DNA of 39,839 nt from a candidate division WWE3 bacterium (lineage in GTDB: Bacteria; Patescibacteriota; WWE3; UBA101185; UBA10185), in contig CAMDGN010000004.1 of NCBI GenBank assembly GCA_945897985.1, positions 1-39,839 of the forward strand, in the 5' to 3' direction. The notes under the pieces are model-generated. The model searched no databases and was not told the origin of the DNA. It was given only the letters and a program-made list of their open reading frames with translations. How positions within the stretch are numbered: position 1 is the first letter of the stretch; every line of letters begins with the position of its first letter. A program made the position numbers and the translations under genes. Shown here piece by piece: positions 38,844 through 39,839 of the stretch.

Positions 38844-39839
38844 TTACTTAGCATTTTCAACTAATATTTTTATTGGTAAGTTATTTGGATAATCTTTCAT
38901 CAAATGTATTTTAAATTCTTCCAGCTTCTGTCCTTTATAAAGTTGTAGCCCCTCAATTTTAATCAATGGATTTTGATTCTTAAAGAAGAAATCATTTGAA
39001 TTTTCATTTTTTGATATTAAATATTGGGCTTTATAGGTGTCGTTAAAAGGCATTAATTTTACTGCGGTTTGGTAATCTCTTTCATAAAATTTAGCATCAG
39101 CAAATAAAAATATTCCCGAAACTACTACAAGAAAAAAGTATATTACTGCGATAACTTTTAGGTTATCACTTTTAAATTCCTCTTTTTTCAAATTTAGAGA
39201 AATTAAACTGAATAAAATTAACCTTGAATAAATATCTAACCAGTTAAAAGCTATAAAAAATAAAATAACTACTATATAAATAGAGTTATCATTTTTACTT
39301 TTTAAAGATTTATAAGTTATAAATAGAAATAATATTAATGAAAAAACCCCATTTGAATAAATAATTTCAAGAAAGTAGTTGTGAGGTTTATCATAAAATA
39401 AGTAATATTCAGAATAGATATCTAGTTTAGTATTTCTATTTTTCTCGAATTCAATAGCAAAGGTATTTGATCCAGATCCTAGTAAGAAGTGTTTAGAATC
39501 TGTTGTAATAAGCTTGGTAGTACTTTCCCAGATTGCAAATCTAATTAACAGGCTATCTGAGATTGTTGTTTGTTTTCTATCTACAAGCTGAAAGTAGATG
39601 TCTTTAATTTTAGGAAATAAAATACTGCCTTGTGAAATTAATAACGCTGAGAGAAGAATAATTATAAAAATAAGTTTCGGTTTTCCTATAACAATTTTTT
39701 TGGACCATAGGAGGTAACTTATAACTACTCCTAAAGCTATAAAAGCTGTTAGAGAGGCGCTCTTAATAAGGACATAAGTTTGAATAACAAGGATTGCGTA
39801 TTTTAGGTAAAGCTTTAACTTTATTTTTTGAAAATTTAG
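38844..39839 (-). CDS. O-antigen ligase family protein (5' end outside the window)
   Basis: The minus-strand frame is open from the stop at 38844 to the last base of the window (at least 331 codons), so the start lies beyond the edge. A TTG at 39191 is not the real start. Polytopic helices flank the WaaL-type loop: LLIRFAIWESTTKLI, LLGSGSNTFAIEFEKN, and DKPHNYFLEIIYSNGVFSL (about 39340-39400), the classic R-x-x-x-W, GxG and PHN-x-FLE-G features. After the last helices (IAVIYFFLVVVSGIFLFADA) an extracellular tail of about 90 residues follows. It probably ligates or polymerises lipid-linked glycans at the outer membrane face. It converges on the PEGA/SH3 gene, 3 nt apart. Confidence 0.85.
   Translation of the reverse strand, partial: LNFQKIKLKLYLKYAILVIQTYVLIKSASLTAFIALGVVISYLLWSKKIVIGKPKLIFIIILLSALLISQGSILFPKIKDIYFQLVDRKQTTISDSLLIRFAIWESTTKLITTDSKHFLLGSGSNTFAIEFEKNRNTKLDIYSEYYLFYDKPHNYFLEIIYSNGVFSLILFLFITYKSLKSKNDNSIYIVVILFFIAFNWLDIYSRLILFSLISLNLKKEEFKSDNLKVIAVIYFFLVVVSGIFLFADAKFYERDYQTAVKLMPFNDTYKAQYLISKNENSNDFFFKNQNPLIKIEGLQLYKGQKLEEFKIHLMKDYPNNLPIKILVENAK

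Noticed and set aside
38844-39191. Stand-alone 115-aa protein starting at TTG 39191
   Set aside because: The same frame stays open to the window edge and encodes the WaaL-type PHN loop, so this is only the tail of a larger gene.
1-39839. Recoded UGA (Gracilibacteria-type code) or reassigned TAG
   Set aside because: TGA ends yidC, the Wzz-like gene and the TraC-like gene correctly, and TAG ends the solute-binding protein gene; only valS has an anomalous TAG.
1-39839. CRISPR array, insertion sequence or prophage
   Set aside because: No regularly spaced repeats, transposase, integrase or phage structural genes were seen.

Overview
The window (low G+C, densely packed, standard genetic code with TAA, TAG and TGA all used as stops) looks like a chromosomal segment around the replication origin of a Patescibacteria/CPR bacterium. 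The reasons are an unusual set of short housekeeping proteins, a VirB4/PrgI/VirB6-type secretion locus with a run of tiny two-helix pilin-like subunits, a DUF4012 protein, many small membrane proteins of unknown function, and very little amino-acid biosynthesis. I cannot fix the lineage within CPR from sequence reading alone.

Layout. 1-2.8 kb: a small Cys-containing protein, tRNA-Arg(GCG), a membrane protein, tRNA-Ser(GCT), comF, then tmRNA (ssrA) with smpB, all but the first on the minus strand. 2.8-7.1 kb: a minus-strand envelope operon (SpoIID/LytB-like protein with a coiled coil, PH-like membrane protein, small membrane protein, membrane protein with a degenerate phosphatase-like domain) that runs into smpB. 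7.1-20.1 kb: a type IV secretion-like locus. It has two Cys-rich secreted proteins ending in a pilin-like hairpin, four small pilin-like proteins, a minus-strand pair (1009-aa membrane protein with a CHAP-like end and its partner), a VirB6-like protein, PrgI/VirB3, a TraC-like protein and the VirB4 ATPase. No coupling protein or relaxase is visible, so an attachment, uptake or secretion role is at least as likely as conjugation. 20.1-25.0 kb: the origin neighbourhood, with rpmH-rnpA-yidD-yidC-dnaN on the minus strand, a 45% G+C orphan gene, dnaA on the plus strand, and a probable oriC after dnaA. 25-30.5 kb: an O-antigen-ligase-like protein, a solute-binding lipoprotein, valS (interrupted by an in-frame amber codon near its end) and rplY. 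30.5-35.3 kb: an SDR-DUF4012 fusion diverging from a Wzz-like protein, RNase HI and a nucleotidyltransferase-like protein. 35.3-39.8 kb: groES-groEL, tRNA-Cys, a PEGA/SH3 membrane protein, and an O-antigen-ligase-like gene cut by the window edge.

A recurring feature is the promoter layout: at seven starts a TANAAT hexamer lies exactly 6 nt before the ATG (two more at 5 and 7 nt), which predicts leaderless mRNAs. Genes inside operons, such as groEL, and groES itself carry Shine-Dalgarno sequences instead. The most notable observations are the valS amber codon, the leaderless rule with two extremely compressed divergent promoters, the six-member pilin-like family, the G+C-rich orphan gene between rpmH and dnaA, and a helically phased set of DnaA-box-like sites in front of comF.
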